Origin: Prevotella sp.
GTDB taxonomy: Bacteria; Bacteroidota; Bacteroidia; Bacteroidales; Bacteroidaceae
Reading direction: 5' to 3'
Assembly: GCA_017619755.1 (NCBI GenBank)
Contig: JAFZRU010000037.1
Location: forward strand, 1 to 64,000
Length of the DNA: 64,000 nt
Part shown: positions 18,303 to 27,952 of the stretch, piece by piece
Numbering within the stretch: the first letter of the stretch is position 1
How the letters are laid out: each line of letters opens with the position of its first letter
The notes under the pieces: model-generated
The model's input: the letters and a program-made list of their open reading frames with translations, nothing else
The model's database searches: none
Told to the model about the DNA's origin: nothing
Program-made: the position numbers and the translations under genes

Positions 18303-18364
18303 TTCTTTATCGTTTATAGGGTTTGTTTTCTGTTCGCAGTCGGATATTTCCGTCTGTCATGGTG

Positions 18365-18396
18365 CAAAGGTAATGCTATTTCTTTGTCCATGCAAG
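18365..18396 (-). promoter_or_regulatory. Promoter of the lipoprotein / LPS-kinase transcript
   Basis: On the minus strand, TACCTTTG (18365-18372) is a perfect -7 box. CTTG (18393-18396) stands 20 bases upstream as an imperfect -33 box. The first start codon is about 60 bases downstream. In the 222-base divergent region no matching promoter was found for the plus-strand enzyme genes. Confidence 0.55.
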
Positions 18397-18524
18397 AGGA
18401 AGCCCCCTTTTCGTTGAGGAATTTCCCTATTTGTGCATAGGGAAAATATCCAACACGCAGCACACATGGCGTAATTGATTACAAAACACAAGGTTTCTCG
18501 TCATTATTATAAATAGTCATCTCC

Positions 18525-21500
18525 ATGCAAAAAAGACTCCACCTTGCGTTGGTCCTGTCGCTACTGTTGTGCGTGGCTCATGGCAAAGACATCTATGTCT
18601 CCACCTCTTTCCACGAGCCAGCCACCGAAGGTCTTCGCTTCATCTACAGCCGTGACGGCCTCCACTGGGACTCCATCCAAGGAGTCTTCCTCACTCCACA
18701 GGTGGGCAAGCAACATGTGATGCGCGACCCCTCCATCGTTCGCGGCCCCGACGGCACGTTCCACTTGGTGTGGACAAGTTCCTGGCGTGGCGACCGCGGC
18801 TTCGGCTACGCCTCGTCAAAAGACTTGATACATTGGAGCGAGCAGCGATTCATCGAGGTGATGGAAGACACCACGACCGTCAACGTGTGGGCCCCGGAGT
18901 TGTTCTATGACGACGAGCGCAGACAGTTCATGGTGATCTGGGCCTCATGCGTACCAGGGAAATTTCCCGACTATCAAGAAGAACACTTGAACAACCACCG
19001 CCTCTACTACACCACAACGAAGGATTTCAAGACGTGGAGCAAGACCCGCCTGTTCTACGACCCCGACTACAGCGACATCGACGCCACGTTGATCAAACGC
19101 GGCAAAGGCGACTATGTGATGGTGGTGAAAGACAACTCCCGACCGATGCGCAACATCAAGGTGGCCTTCTCCAACAGTCCCTACGGCCCATGGGGAGCCT
19201 CTTCCGAACCGTTCACCGAGCAATTCACCGAAGGCCCCAGCACCGCCAAGGTGGGCGATTGGTGGTACATCTACTACGACTCCTACCGGCGCGGCATCTA
19301 TGGCGCCCATCGCACGAAAGACTTCATCCACTTCCAAGACCAGACGGGAGCCGTCAGTTTCCCCAAGGGACACAAGCACGGCACCGTGTTCATGGCCCCG
19401 GAAGAGTTGGTGGAAGAACTCATCAAGTACAACCGGGACGTGGTCCACTACACCGGTAGCACCATCGCCCGTCCCGAGCGTCACGACGGCGGTCTGAAGC
19501 CCATTGTCGGCGTTCACAGCATCCAGACGATGCGCGGCGAGCGTCCCTGGACCTACAACCATCAGCCCATGCTGGCATGGTGGAACGACAAGTTCTACAT
19601 GCACTATCTCACCGACCCGCGTCACGAACACGAGCCACCCGGCAAGACCATGCTGCAGACCTCCGACGACGGCTACACCTGGAGCACACCCGTGGAACTC
19701 TTCCCCGAATACCCGGTGCCCGACGGTTTCATCAAGTCAACCCTCCCCGGTGTGGAGGCCAAGAACTTGAAAGCCATCATGCACCAGCGCGTGGGCTTTT
19801 ACGTCGCCCCCAACGGCAAGTTGCTCGCCATCGGCAATTACGGCGTGGCCCTCACGCCGAAAGACGACCCCAACGACGGCAACGGCATCGGCCGCGTGGT
19901 GCGCGAGGTGCGTCCCGACGGCACCTTCGGCCCCATCCATTTCGTCTATTACAACCACGACTTCAACGAGCGCAACACCCTCTACCCCTACTACAAACGC
20001 TCGAAAGACAAAGCTTTCGTCAAAGCTGTGGATGCCATGGTGGCCGACCCCATGCAGCGCATGCAATGGGTGGAGGAGGCCGACCGCGACGACCCGCTCA
20101 TCCCCTTGCGCCGTCCTTACAAAGCCTTCTCCAGCTACACCCTCCCCGACGGCAGGAAGGTAGCCCTATGGAAACACGCTGTCACCAGCCTGTCCAACGA
20201 CGGTGGTGCCACGTGGCGCGAGCCCTGCGACCGCGCCCCCGGCTTTGTCAACGCCAACGCCAAGATCTGGGGACAGCGGCTCACCGATGGCAGTTACGCC
20301 ACCGTTTACAACCCTGCCGAATACCGCTGGCCCTTGGCTCTCTCACTCAGTTCCGACGGTTTGGAGTACACCACCCTGTCGCTCGTCAACGGCGACGTGA
20401 CCCCCCTTCGCCACGGCGGCAACTACAAAAACTACGGCCCACAATACACCCGTGGCATCCAGGAAGGCAACGGCACACCCCCCGACAGCAACCTGTGGGT
20501 AACCTACTCCAACAACAAGGAAGACATGTGGGTGAGTAGGATTGCCGTGCCTGTGCGCCTCCATGCCACCACCCACGCCATCCCCTTCGCTCCCAATGCC
20601 ACCCTGCCAAGCCTCACCGACTGGAACCTCCACATCCCCCTGCTGTGCCCTGTGACGCTTTCCGATGGACAGTTGACGCTGAGCGACGCCGACCCCTTTG
20701 ACTACGCCAAGGCCGAGCGCGTCATCCCCAACAGCCGTGAGTTAGAAGTGACATTCGACCTCACCATGGACCAAGACAACCACGGTGAGTTGGACATCGA
20801 GTTCGTGGACGACGGCGGCAACGTGGCCTCCCGCATCGTGGCCGACTCCACCGGCACCATCCGCGTGAAAGGAGGAGCACGCTATGGCACCCTGCTGAAG
20901 AAATACGCCCCCGGCACCACCTATCACATCAAGGCCGTCCTCTCCGCCTCGCTCCACCGCGCCATCTACTACCTCGACGGCAAGAAAGCGTGCGAACGGC
21001 AGTACGACACCCCTGTGGAGAGCATTTCCCGCCTCGTCTTCCGCACCGGTCCCCTCTTTGCACAACCCGACATCAACACCCCTGCCGACCAAGACTTCGA
21101 CCTCCCCCGCGCCGACGAGCACGACCCCCAAGCCACCTTCCACATCGCGAACGTGAGCAGTCGCTCTCTCGACGGCGACTCCGCCTCCGCCGTGCTGCAC
21201 TATGCCGACTTCGCCCATTACGTCGAGCGGTTCAACACGATGGAAGACGAGAACATCGTCACCACCATCCCCAACGCCCGGGCCTCAGAGTGGATGGAGC
21301 GCAACATCCCCCTGTTCGACTGCCCCGATGACGATTTCCGCGAAATGTACTACTACCGCTGGTGGACGTTGCGCAAGCACATCAAGCGCACGCCCGTCGG
21401 GTACGGTATGACCGAGTTTCTCGTGGAACGCTCCTACGCCGACCGCTACAACCTCATCGCCTGCGCCATCGGCCACCATGTGATGGAGAGCCGCTGGCTG

Positions 21501-22652
21501 CGCGACACCACCTACCTGCATCAGATACTGCGCACTTGGTATTTCGGCAACGACGGCAAGGCAATGCAGAAGATGGAACGCTTCAGTTCCTGGAACCCCG
21601 CCGCCATCCTCGAAGCATGGAAGGTGGGCGGCGACACACCTTTCCTGCTCTCGCTGCGCCCCCGCTTGGATGAAGAATACACTCGGTGGGAAGCCACACA
21701 CCGCCTGCCAAACGGACTCTACTGGCAAGGCGACGTGCGAGACGGCATGGAAGAAAGCATCAGCGGTGGAAGGAACAAACAATATGCCCGCCCCACCATC
21801 AACAGCTACATGTGCGGCAATGCCAAAGCCTTGGCACACATCGCCACCATGGCCGGCGATGAAGCCGCAGCACGCCTCTACGAGCAGAAGGCCGACACGC
21901 TGCGCCAGTTGATAGAGCGCCGTTTGTGGAACGACAACCACTTGTTCTTTGAAACCCTCCGAGGCGACAGCACCTCCAACGTGCGCGAGGCCATCGGCTA
22001 CATTCCGTGGTATTTCAACATCCCCTCCCCCGGAAGAGGATACGATGTCGCATGGCAGCAACTCACCGACGAGAAAGGCTTCTCAGCACCCTACGGACTG
22101 ACCACCGCCGAGCGGCGTCACCCGGAATTCCGCAGCCATGGCACCGGCACCTGCGAATGGGACGGCGCCGTGTGGCCCTTCACCACCTCGCAGACCCTCA
22201 CCGCCCTTGCCAACTACTTGGAAACCACCCCGGCGCCGACCATCGCCGACACCGTCTTCTTCCATCAGATGAAACGGTACGTGGAGGCACAGCACCACCG
22301 AGGAAGACCCTACATCGGAGAATACCTTGACGAGACCAACGGTACCTGGCTCATGGGCGACCGCGAACGCAGCAGATACTACAACCACAGCACTTTCTGC
22401 GACCTCGTCATCACCGGCATCGCCGGCCTCAGACCCCAGGCAGACGGCAGCATCGTGCTCAACCCTCTCGTGCCAACAGGTAAATGGAAATATTTCTGCC
22501 TCGACGGCATCCACTACAGAGGAAACGACCTCACCATCATCTGGGACGAAGACGGTCAACGCTACCACCAAGGCACCGGCCTCATTCTCCTCATCGACGG
22601 CGTAAAGGCCGCCCATCGCCCCACCCTCGGACGACTGACCACCACACCATAA
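18525..22652 (+). CDS. Secreted multi-domain glycosidase: GH43-like + GH143-like + GH142-like
   Basis: A 1375-residue exported enzyme (signal peptide about 1-20). Residues of about 22-300 form a five-bladed GH43-type propeller with the three expected acids (MRDPSIV at about 65, the Asp in YSDIDATL, TEGPS at about 235). Residues of about 308-690 form a second propeller with sialidase-like Asp boxes (SDDGYTWS, SNDGGATW). A laminin-G-like sandwich follows (about 690-870), then an (alpha/alpha)6 barrel (about 900-1375; ARPTINSYMCGNAKAL, GTCEWDGAVWPF). The last two modules recall BT1020 of Bacteroides thetaiotaomicron, a GH143 (DHA hydrolase) - GH142 (beta-L-arabinofuranosidase) protein for RG-II side chain D. 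That assignment rests on memory of architecture and neighbours; the GH43-like part is more certain. Confidence 0.75.
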   Translation: MQKRLHLALVLSLLLCVAHGKDIYVSTSFHEPATEGLRFIYSRDGLHWDSIQGVFLTPQVGKQHVMRDPSIVRGPDGTFHLVWTSSWRGDRGFGYASSKDLIHWSEQRFIEVMEDTTTVNVWAPELFYDDERRQFMVIWASCVPGKFPDYQEEHLNNHRLYYTTTKDFKTWSKTRLFYDPDYSDIDATLIKRGKGDYVMVVKDNSRPMRNIKVAFSNSPYGPWGASSEPFTEQFTEGPSTAKVGDWWYIYYDSYRRGIYGAHRTKDFIHFQDQTGAVSFPKGHKHGTVFMAPEELVEELIKYNRDVVHYTGSTIARPERHDGGLKPIVGVHSIQTMRGERPWTYNHQPMLAWWNDKFYMHYLTDPRHEHEPPGKTMLQTSDDGYTWSTPVELFPEYPVPDGFIKSTLPGVEAKNLKAIMHQRVGFYVAPNGKLLAIGNYGVALTPKDDPNDGNGIGRVVREVRPDGTFGPIHFVYYNHDFNERNTLYPYYKRSKDKAFVKAVDAMVADPMQRMQWVEEADRDDPLIPLRRPYKAFSSYTLPDGRKVALWKHAVTSLSNDGGATWREPCDRAPGFVNANAKIWGQRLTDGSYATVYNPAEYRWPLALSLSSDGLEYTTLSLVNGDVTPLRHGGNYKNYGPQYTRGIQEGNGTPPDSNLWVTYSNNKEDMWVSRIAVPVRLHATTHAIPFAPNATLPSLTDWNLHIPLLCPVTLSDGQLTLSDADPFDYAKAERVIPNSRELEVTFDLTMDQDNHGELDIEFVDDGGNVASRIVADSTGTIRVKGGARYGTLLKKYAPGTTYHIKAVLSASLHRAIYYLDGKKACERQYDTPVESISRLVFRTGPLFAQPDINTPADQDFDLPRADEHDPQATFHIANVSSRSLDGDSASAVLHYADFAHYVERFNTMEDENIVTTIPNARASEWMERNIPLFDCPDDDFREMYYYRWWTLRKHIKRTPVGYGMTEFLVERSYADRYNLIACAIGHHVMESRWLRDTTYLHQILRTWYFGNDGKAMQKMERFSSWNPAAILEAWKVGGDTPFLLSLRPRLDEEYTRWEATHRLPNGLYWQGDVRDGMEESISGGRNKQYARPTINSYMCGNAKALAHIATMAGDEAAARLYEQKADTLRQLIERRLWNDNHLFFETLRGDSTSNVREAIGYIPWYFNIPSPGRGYDVAWQQLTDEKGFSAPYGLTTAERRHPEFRSHGTGTCEWDGAVWPFTTSQTLTALANYLETTPAPTIADTVFFHQMKRYVEAQHHRGRPYIGEYLDETNGTWLMGDRERSRYYNHSTFCDLVITGIAGLRPQADGSIVLNPLVPTGKWKYFCLDGIHYRGNDLTIIWDEDGQRYHQGTGLILLIDGVKAAHRPTLGRLTTTP

Positions 22653-22684
22653 CCCCAAAGAACTCCCAAGAAAACCCATACCCC

Positions 22685-24016
22685 ATGAGAAAAGCCCTCA
22701 TCCCCCTGCTGCTGTCCTGCTCCCTATACTGCACAGCCCAAACCTACGCCGACCACTTCACCCGACCCCTGAGCGACGTGATGCGCGATGTGGAGCGCCG
22801 TTTCGACATACGTCTGAAATACGACATGGACACCACTGGACTGAAGGTGCCATACGCCGACTTCCGCATCCGCCCATACAGTGTGGAGGAGACCCTCACC
22901 AACCTCCTCTCCCCGCTCGACTTCAAGCCCGTCTATCAGCAGAAGAACGTGTGGAAGGTGAAATATTATGAATACCCCAGACGGCAACCCGCAGACGGAG
23001 AGAAACTCATCACATACCTGACCTCCCTCTATGATAACAAGGCACAATGGGAGGCCCGCCGCGACACATTGCGGAAAGAAGTGGCCGAACGACTTGGCAT
23101 CCTGCCCCTCCGCCGAAAATGTGTAATGGAGAAGAATGAGTTTTCTGCAACACGTCCATACGACGGCTACTCCGTGCAGAACTTCCGTCTCTCCACCATC
23201 GACGGCCACTCCATCTGTGGCAGCATCTACGCACCCATTGCCATGAAATGGAAGAAAAGTTTCTTCCCTCGTGAGCATGAGAAAGGAAAATATCCCCTCA
23301 TCATCTGTCCCAACGGCCATTTCAACCAAGGGCGTTACAATGCCGACCTGCAAAAACGATACGCCACCCTGGCACGCATGGGTGCCGTATGCGTGAGTTA
23401 CGACCTCTGGGGATGGGGAGAAAGCGAGGATGAGGTGGGAGCCGAGGCCCATCACACCAGTGAAGCGCATGTGATGCAAGTTTACAACGGTCTGCACATC
23501 CTCGACCTCATGCTCCAACACAAAGACATCGACCCACAGCGCGTAGGCGTCAATGGCGGTTCGGGCGGCGGCACGCAATCCGTACTCTTAGCCACCTTGG
23601 ACGACCGTTTCACCGTCTGTTGCCCCGTGGTGAGTATGTCGTCGTGGTTTGACGGCGGCTGCCCCTGCGAGAGCGGCATGCCCATCCAACTCGCCGGCGG
23701 CGGCACCTGCAATGCCGAACTCGCCGCCACTTTCGCTCCCAAGCCCATGCACGTGGTGAGCGACGGTGGCGACTGGACCTCCACCACCCCCGTTTTGGAA
23801 TACCCCTACTTGCAACGCATCTATGGGTTCTATGGCGCAACCGACCAGGTGAGCAACACCCACTTGCCCGACGAGCGTCACGACTTCGGTCCCAACAAAC
23901 GACAAGCCGTCTATCAATTCTTCATCAACACCTTCGGCCTCGACGCCTCCCAACTCGATGAGAGCAAGGTGACCATAGAAGACGAGAACACCCTGCGATT
24001 CACCCCCAAACGCTAA
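22685..24016 (+). CDS. Secreted STN-domain alpha/beta-hydrolase, likely carbohydrate esterase
   Basis: A 443-residue exported protein (signal peptide [19 protein letters not shown]). Residues of about 22-95 resemble an STN/secretin-type small domain ([34 protein letters not shown]), normally found on TonB receptors and anti-sigma factors. The rest is an alpha/beta hydrolase with nucleophile Ser293 in GGSGGG, Asp360 in SDGGDW and His399 in DERHDFG. Set between RG-II-type glycosidases it could remove methyl or acetyl esters; the CE19 pectin methylesterase BT1017 is a candidate relative. The upstream frame is open, but the ATG at 22685 gives the signal peptide. It begins 32 bases after the large fusion enzyme. 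Confidence 0.7.
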   Translation: MRKALIPLLLSCSLYCTAQTYADHFTRPLSDVMRDVERRFDIRLKYDMDTTGLKVPYADFRIRPYSVEETLTNLLSPLDFKPVYQQKNVWKVKYYEYPRRQPADGEKLITYLTSLYDNKAQWEARRDTLRKEVAERLGILPLRRKCVMEKNEFSATRPYDGYSVQNFRLSTIDGHSICGSIYAPIAMKWKKSFFPREHEKGKYPLIICPNGHFNQGRYNADLQKRYATLARMGAVCVSYDLWGWGESEDEVGAEAHHTSEAHVMQVYNGLHILDLMLQHKDIDPQRVGVNGGSGGGTQSVLLATLDDRFTVCCPVVSMSSWFDGGCPCESGMPIQLAGGGTCNAELAATFAPKPMHVVSDGGDWTSTTPVLEYPYLQRIYGFYGATDQVSNTHLPDERHDFGPNKRQAVYQFFINTFGLDASQLDESKVTIEDENTLRFTPKR

Positions 24017-24021
24017 AGCCC

Positions 24022-26436
24022 ATGCCCACCGCCACCCACGACAACGACGTCGGCCAGCTCTTCACCGAGCGACCTACCCTTGGGCAAGTCGCCCTCGTGT
24101 TGCTCATCCTGCTGTCGGCGATGTATGCCGCATCCGCACAGGCCAGCGGCCCACACAAACTATGGTACGACCGCCCCGCCATCAACTGGAACGAAGCCAT
24201 CCCCATCGGCAACGGACGTTTGGGGGCGATGGTCTTTGGCAACGTCGCCGCCGAGCGCCTTCAACTGAACGAGGAAACCATCTGGGCCGGCCGTCCCAAC
24301 AACAATGCCAATCCCGAAGCCTTGGAATACCTGCCCAAGGTTAGGCAGTTGGTGTGGGAAGGACGCTACAAGGAGGCGCAGGACATGGCCACGCAACACG
24401 TGCAAAGCAATACCAACCACGGCATGCCCTACCAACCCTTCGGCGACCTCTACATCCATTTCCCCGGACATAGCGACTACACCAGTTACTTCCGCGAGTT
24501 ATCACTCGATTCCGCCATGGCCATCACCCGCTACAACGTTGGCGGGGTGGAATACCGCCGCGAATACATCGCATCTTTCAGTCGCAACACCATCGCCATC
24601 CGCCTCACCGCCAATAGGAAAGGCGCCATTACATGCACAGCCACGCTCACCTCCCCACACGCCGACGTGGACATACGCAGCGAGGGAAAGGAGGTGGCCC
24701 TCAGCGGCACCACTTCCAACCATGAGGGACTGAAGGGCAAGGTCACCTTCACCGGTAGAGCCACCGCCACCACCGTCGGCGGAAAACTCACCTCAAAAGA
24801 CGGCGTGCTGAGCATCACGGGAGCCGACGAGGCCGTCATCTACGTGACCATCGCCACCAACTTCAACCGTTACGACGACATCAGCGGCAACGACACGTTG
24901 CGTTCGGAAAAGTTGATGACAGAGGCACTCACCACCGACTATTCCACCATGAAACGCGAACATGTGGCACACTACCGTCAATACTACGACCGCGTAGTGC
25001 TCGACTTGGGTACCGACCGTTTCTCCCACGTCACCACCGACAAGCGCGTGGCTCAATTCAAGAGCCACGACGACAAGCATTTGGTGGAAACCTACTTCCA
25101 ATTTGGAAGATACCTCCTCATCTGCACCTCGCAGCCCGGTTGCCAGCCCCCCACCCTCCAAGGCATCTGGAACGACAAGATGTTCCCCAACTGGGATTCG
25201 AAATACACCACCAACATCAACTGCGAGATGAACTACTGGCCGGCTGAAATCACCAACCTCTCCGAACTCACCGCTCCCCTCTTCTCACTCATCGACGACA
25301 TCAGTCATACCGGGCATGAGAGCGCACGCATCATGTATGGGGCAGACGGATGGGTGCTGCACCATAACACCGACATCTGGCGCGTCACAGGAGCCATCGA
25401 CAAGGCACCCTCCGGCCTCTGGCCCACCGGCGCGGCATGGATGTGCCAACACCTCTGGGAGCACTGGCTCTACACTGGAGACATCCAATTCCTAAGAGAA
25501 ACCTATCCCATCATGGTGGGAGCCGCCCGCTTCCTCAACCAAATCATGGTGCGCCACCCGCAAAAAGGATACTGGGTGATATGCCCGAGCCTATCGCCAG
25601 AGAACGAACATCCCCACGGAGCCACCACAGCCGCCGGCGTGACGATGGACAACGAACTTATCCGCGACCTCTTCACACATGTCATCGAGGCTGCCAATAT
25701 CCTCCAAGAGCCTCTCGCCCTCACCGACAGTCTGAAAGAAAAGTTAAATGGTCTGCCCCCGCTGCAAGTGGGGCGATGGGGACAACTACAGGAATGGCTC
25801 GACGACTGGGACAACCCCGAGGACACCCACCGCCACGTGTCGCACCTCTATGCCCTCTTCCCCAGCAACCAAATCTCCCCCCTCACCACGCCGGCATTGG
25901 CCGAAGCCGCCAAGACCTCGCTCATCCACCGAGGAGACCCCTCCACCGGATGGAGCATGGGATGGAAAGTATGTCTCTGGGCACGCCTGCTCGACGGCAA
26001 CCACGCCCTCAAACTCATCGGCGACCAACTCACTCTCGTACGAACGGAGAAGAAGCGAGGCGGCACCTACTCCAATCTTTTCGATGCCCATCCACCCTTC
26101 CAAATCGACGGCAATTTCGGCTGCACCGCCGGCATCGCCGAAATGCTGCTGCAAAGCCACGACAACGCCATCCACCTCTTGCCGGCACTCCCCGATGCCT
26201 GGCAACAGGGGGCTGTGAGCGGTCTGAAAGCCCGTGGAAACTATCAAGTGGACATGGAATGGATCGATGGACACATCACCAAGGCCGTCATCACCGCCCA
26301 CAACGGCGGCACACTTCGCATCAGGTGCGCCACCACCCTCAAGGGACACAAGATGAAGCACATCCGAGAAAACGGATACCACCTTTACGAGATAAAGACA
26401 AAGAAAGGAGAAACCATCACCCTGAAAGGAGCATGA
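24022..26436 (+). CDS. GH95 alpha-L-fucosidase / alpha-L-galactosidase, secreted
   Basis: An 804-residue glycoside hydrolase of family GH95, which inverts alpha-linked L-fucose or L-galactose. The N-terminal beta domain begins [27 protein letters not shown]. Catalytic-site equivalents are visible: Asn398 and Asn400 in [14 protein letters not shown], Glu527 in SLSPENE and Asp696 in FQIDGNFG. A hydrophobic export signal lies at about residues 24-40, preceded by an unusually long leader ([12 protein letters not shown]). In RG-II, GH95 enzymes remove L-galactose from chain A; the choice between Fuc and L-Gal cannot be made here. The start lies five bases after the esterase stop, so the genes are cotranscribed. 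Confidence 0.92.
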   Translation: MPTATHDNDVGQLFTERPTLGQVALVLLILLSAMYAASAQASGPHKLWYDRPAINWNEAIPIGNGRLGAMVFGNVAAERLQLNEETIWAGRPNNNANPEALEYLPKVRQLVWEGRYKEAQDMATQHVQSNTNHGMPYQPFGDLYIHFPGHSDYTSYFRELSLDSAMAITRYNVGGVEYRREYIASFSRNTIAIRLTANRKGAITCTATLTSPHADVDIRSEGKEVALSGTTSNHEGLKGKVTFTGRATATTVGGKLTSKDGVLSITGADEAVIYVTIATNFNRYDDISGNDTLRSEKLMTEALTTDYSTMKREHVAHYRQYYDRVVLDLGTDRFSHVTTDKRVAQFKSHDDKHLVETYFQFGRYLLICTSQPGCQPPTLQGIWNDKMFPNWDSKYTTNINCEMNYWPAEITNLSELTAPLFSLIDDISHTGHESARIMYGADGWVLHHNTDIWRVTGAIDKAPSGLWPTGAAWMCQHLWEHWLYTGDIQFLRETYPIMVGAARFLNQIMVRHPQKGYWVICPSLSPENEHPHGATTAAGVTMDNELIRDLFTHVIEAANILQEPLALTDSLKEKLNGLPPLQVGRWGQLQEWLDDWDNPEDTHRHVSHLYALFPSNQISPLTTPALAEAAKTSLIHRGDPSTGWSMGWKVCLWARLLDGNHALKLIGDQLTLVRTEKKRGGTYSNLFDAHPPFQIDGNFGCTAGIAEMLLQSHDNAIHLLPALPDAWQQGAVSGLKARGNYQVDMEWIDGHITKAVITAHNGGTLRIRCATTLKGHKMKHIRENGYHLYEIKTKKGETITLKGA

Positions 26437-26460
26437 ACAACAACCCGACAACAATAGACT

Positions 26461-26500
26461 CTATAGCTACTATAGCCACCATAGCTACTATAGCCACTAT
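26461..26500. repeat. Post-stop 9-base tandem array (CTATAGCCA unit)
   Basis: Units CTATAGCTA, CTATAGCCA, CCATAGCTA and CTATAGCCA plus CTAT follow in line, 24 bases behind the GH95 stop codon and before the GH140 gene. Length and copy number (four 9-base units) are like the GACCTTAAG family, but the unit differs. A shorter relative stands at 44541. Confidence 0.75.
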
Positions 26501-26527
26501 CCCCCCACTCCAAAAACCCAAAAGATT

Positions 26528-27952
26528 ATGAAGAAAACCCTGTTTTGCCTGCTGTTAGTCCTCCTCGCCACCGGCACCCTTGCCGCCAAAGTCCATCAAC
26601 CCTGGCAGCACGGTCCGCTGAAGGTTTCCGACAACCAACGCTACTTAGTACACCAAGACGGCACCCCCTTCTTCTGGATGGGCAACACCGCCTGGCTACT
26701 GCCCGAACGGCTCAACCGCGACGAGGTGGAGTTTTACCTCAACCGAGAGCGGGAGGAAGGCTATAATGTGGAGCAGATACAAGTGCTCAACGCCATTCCC
26801 ACCTTCAACGTCTTTGGACAACCTGCCAACGACGAGACCTTCAACTTCGCCCCTTACACCAAGGCCGGCACATACGGATACTGGGACCACCTCGACTACA
26901 TCGTGGACATGGCAGCCGCCAACGGCATCTACATCGCCATGGACTGCATCTGGGGTTCCCAAATTTCAAAGATGGACGAGAAGAAAGCCGCCAACTACGG
27001 GAAATTCCTCGGCGAGCGATACAAGAACAAACCCAATATCATCTGGATGATTGGTGGCGACATCATGGGCGACAAAGGCACCGCCTCATGGGACGCATTA
27101 GCACGAGCCATCAAGAAAGCCGACCCGAAACACCTGATGACCTTCCACCCACGAGGACGCACCACCAGTGCCTGGTGGTACAACGACCGGGAGTGGTTGG
27201 ACTTCAACATGTTCCAAAGCGGGCACCGCCGCTATGGGCAGCGCAACGGCGATGGCGACTACACCATCAAGGAAAACACCGAGGAGGACAACTGGCGCTA
27301 TGTGGAAATGAGCACGGAAAAAGAGCCGCTGCGACCCGTCATCGACGGTGAACCCTCGTATGAGGACATCCCCCAAGGGCTACACGACTTCTCCGCCCCC
27401 CGATGGCAAGACTACGACGTGCGCCGATATGCTTACTGGGCAGTCTTCGCCGGATGCTTCGGGCACACCTACGGTCATAACAGCATCATGCAGTTCATGA
27501 GACCCGGCGTGCTTGCCTCCTTTGGAGCTGGCAAAGCTTGGTGGGAAGCCTTGGAAGACCCGGGCTATCGACAGATGAAATACCTGAAATGGCTCATTCT
27601 CACCTTCCCCTTCACCGAGCGTGTGGCAGACCAAAGCGTGGTGGCCGGACAGAACGGTGAGCGTTACGACCGCGTCGTCGCCACCCGAGGCAACGACTAC
27701 CTTCTAGCCTACAACTACAGCGGAAAGCCCATGCGCATCGACCTTACCAAGGTGAGCGGTGGCAAAAAGGACGTTTGGCTGATGAATCCCTCCGACGGCA
27801 CCCTGCAATACCTCGGGCAATATGACAACCAACCCACCGACTTCGCCTGGGACGGTGCCTACCTCCGAGGCAGCGACCGCGTGCTTATCGCCGTGGACAG
27901 CAACGCCCATTACATCGACAAAAACGCAACACAACTGGAAGAGAAATGGTAA
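26528..27952 (+). CDS. GH140-type apiosidase (DUF4038), secreted
   Basis: A 474-residue exported enzyme (signal peptide MKKTLFCLLLVLLATGTLAA). Residues of about 35-360 form the DUF4038 TIM barrel: RYLVHQDGTPFFWMGNTAW, then Asp178 in MIGGDIMGD and Glu275 in VIDGEPSYED as catalytic candidates. A small C-terminal beta domain follows (about 375-474; YDRVVATRGNDYLLAYNYSG). GH140 enzymes such as BT1012 cut the D-apiose to galacturonic acid bond that holds RG-II side chains A and B to the backbone. This protein fits that family in order, length and neighbours. Its end overlaps the GH78 gene by seven bases. Confidence 0.88.
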   Translation: MKKTLFCLLLVLLATGTLAAKVHQPWQHGPLKVSDNQRYLVHQDGTPFFWMGNTAWLLPERLNRDEVEFYLNREREEGYNVEQIQVLNAIPTFNVFGQPANDETFNFAPYTKAGTYGYWDHLDYIVDMAAANGIYIAMDCIWGSQISKMDEKKAANYGKFLGERYKNKPNIIWMIGGDIMGDKGTASWDALARAIKKADPKHLMTFHPRGRTTSAWWYNDREWLDFNMFQSGHRRYGQRNGDGDYTIKENTEEDNWRYVEMSTEKEPLRPVIDGEPSYEDIPQGLHDFSAPRWQDYDVRRYAYWAVFAGCFGHTYGHNSIMQFMRPGVLASFGAGKAWWEALEDPGYRQMKYLKWLILTFPFTERVADQSVVAGQNGERYDRVVATRGNDYLLAYNYSGKPMRIDLTKVSGGKKDVWLMNPSDGTLQYLGQYDNQPTDFAWDGAYLRGSDRVLIAVDSNAHYIDKNATQLEEKW

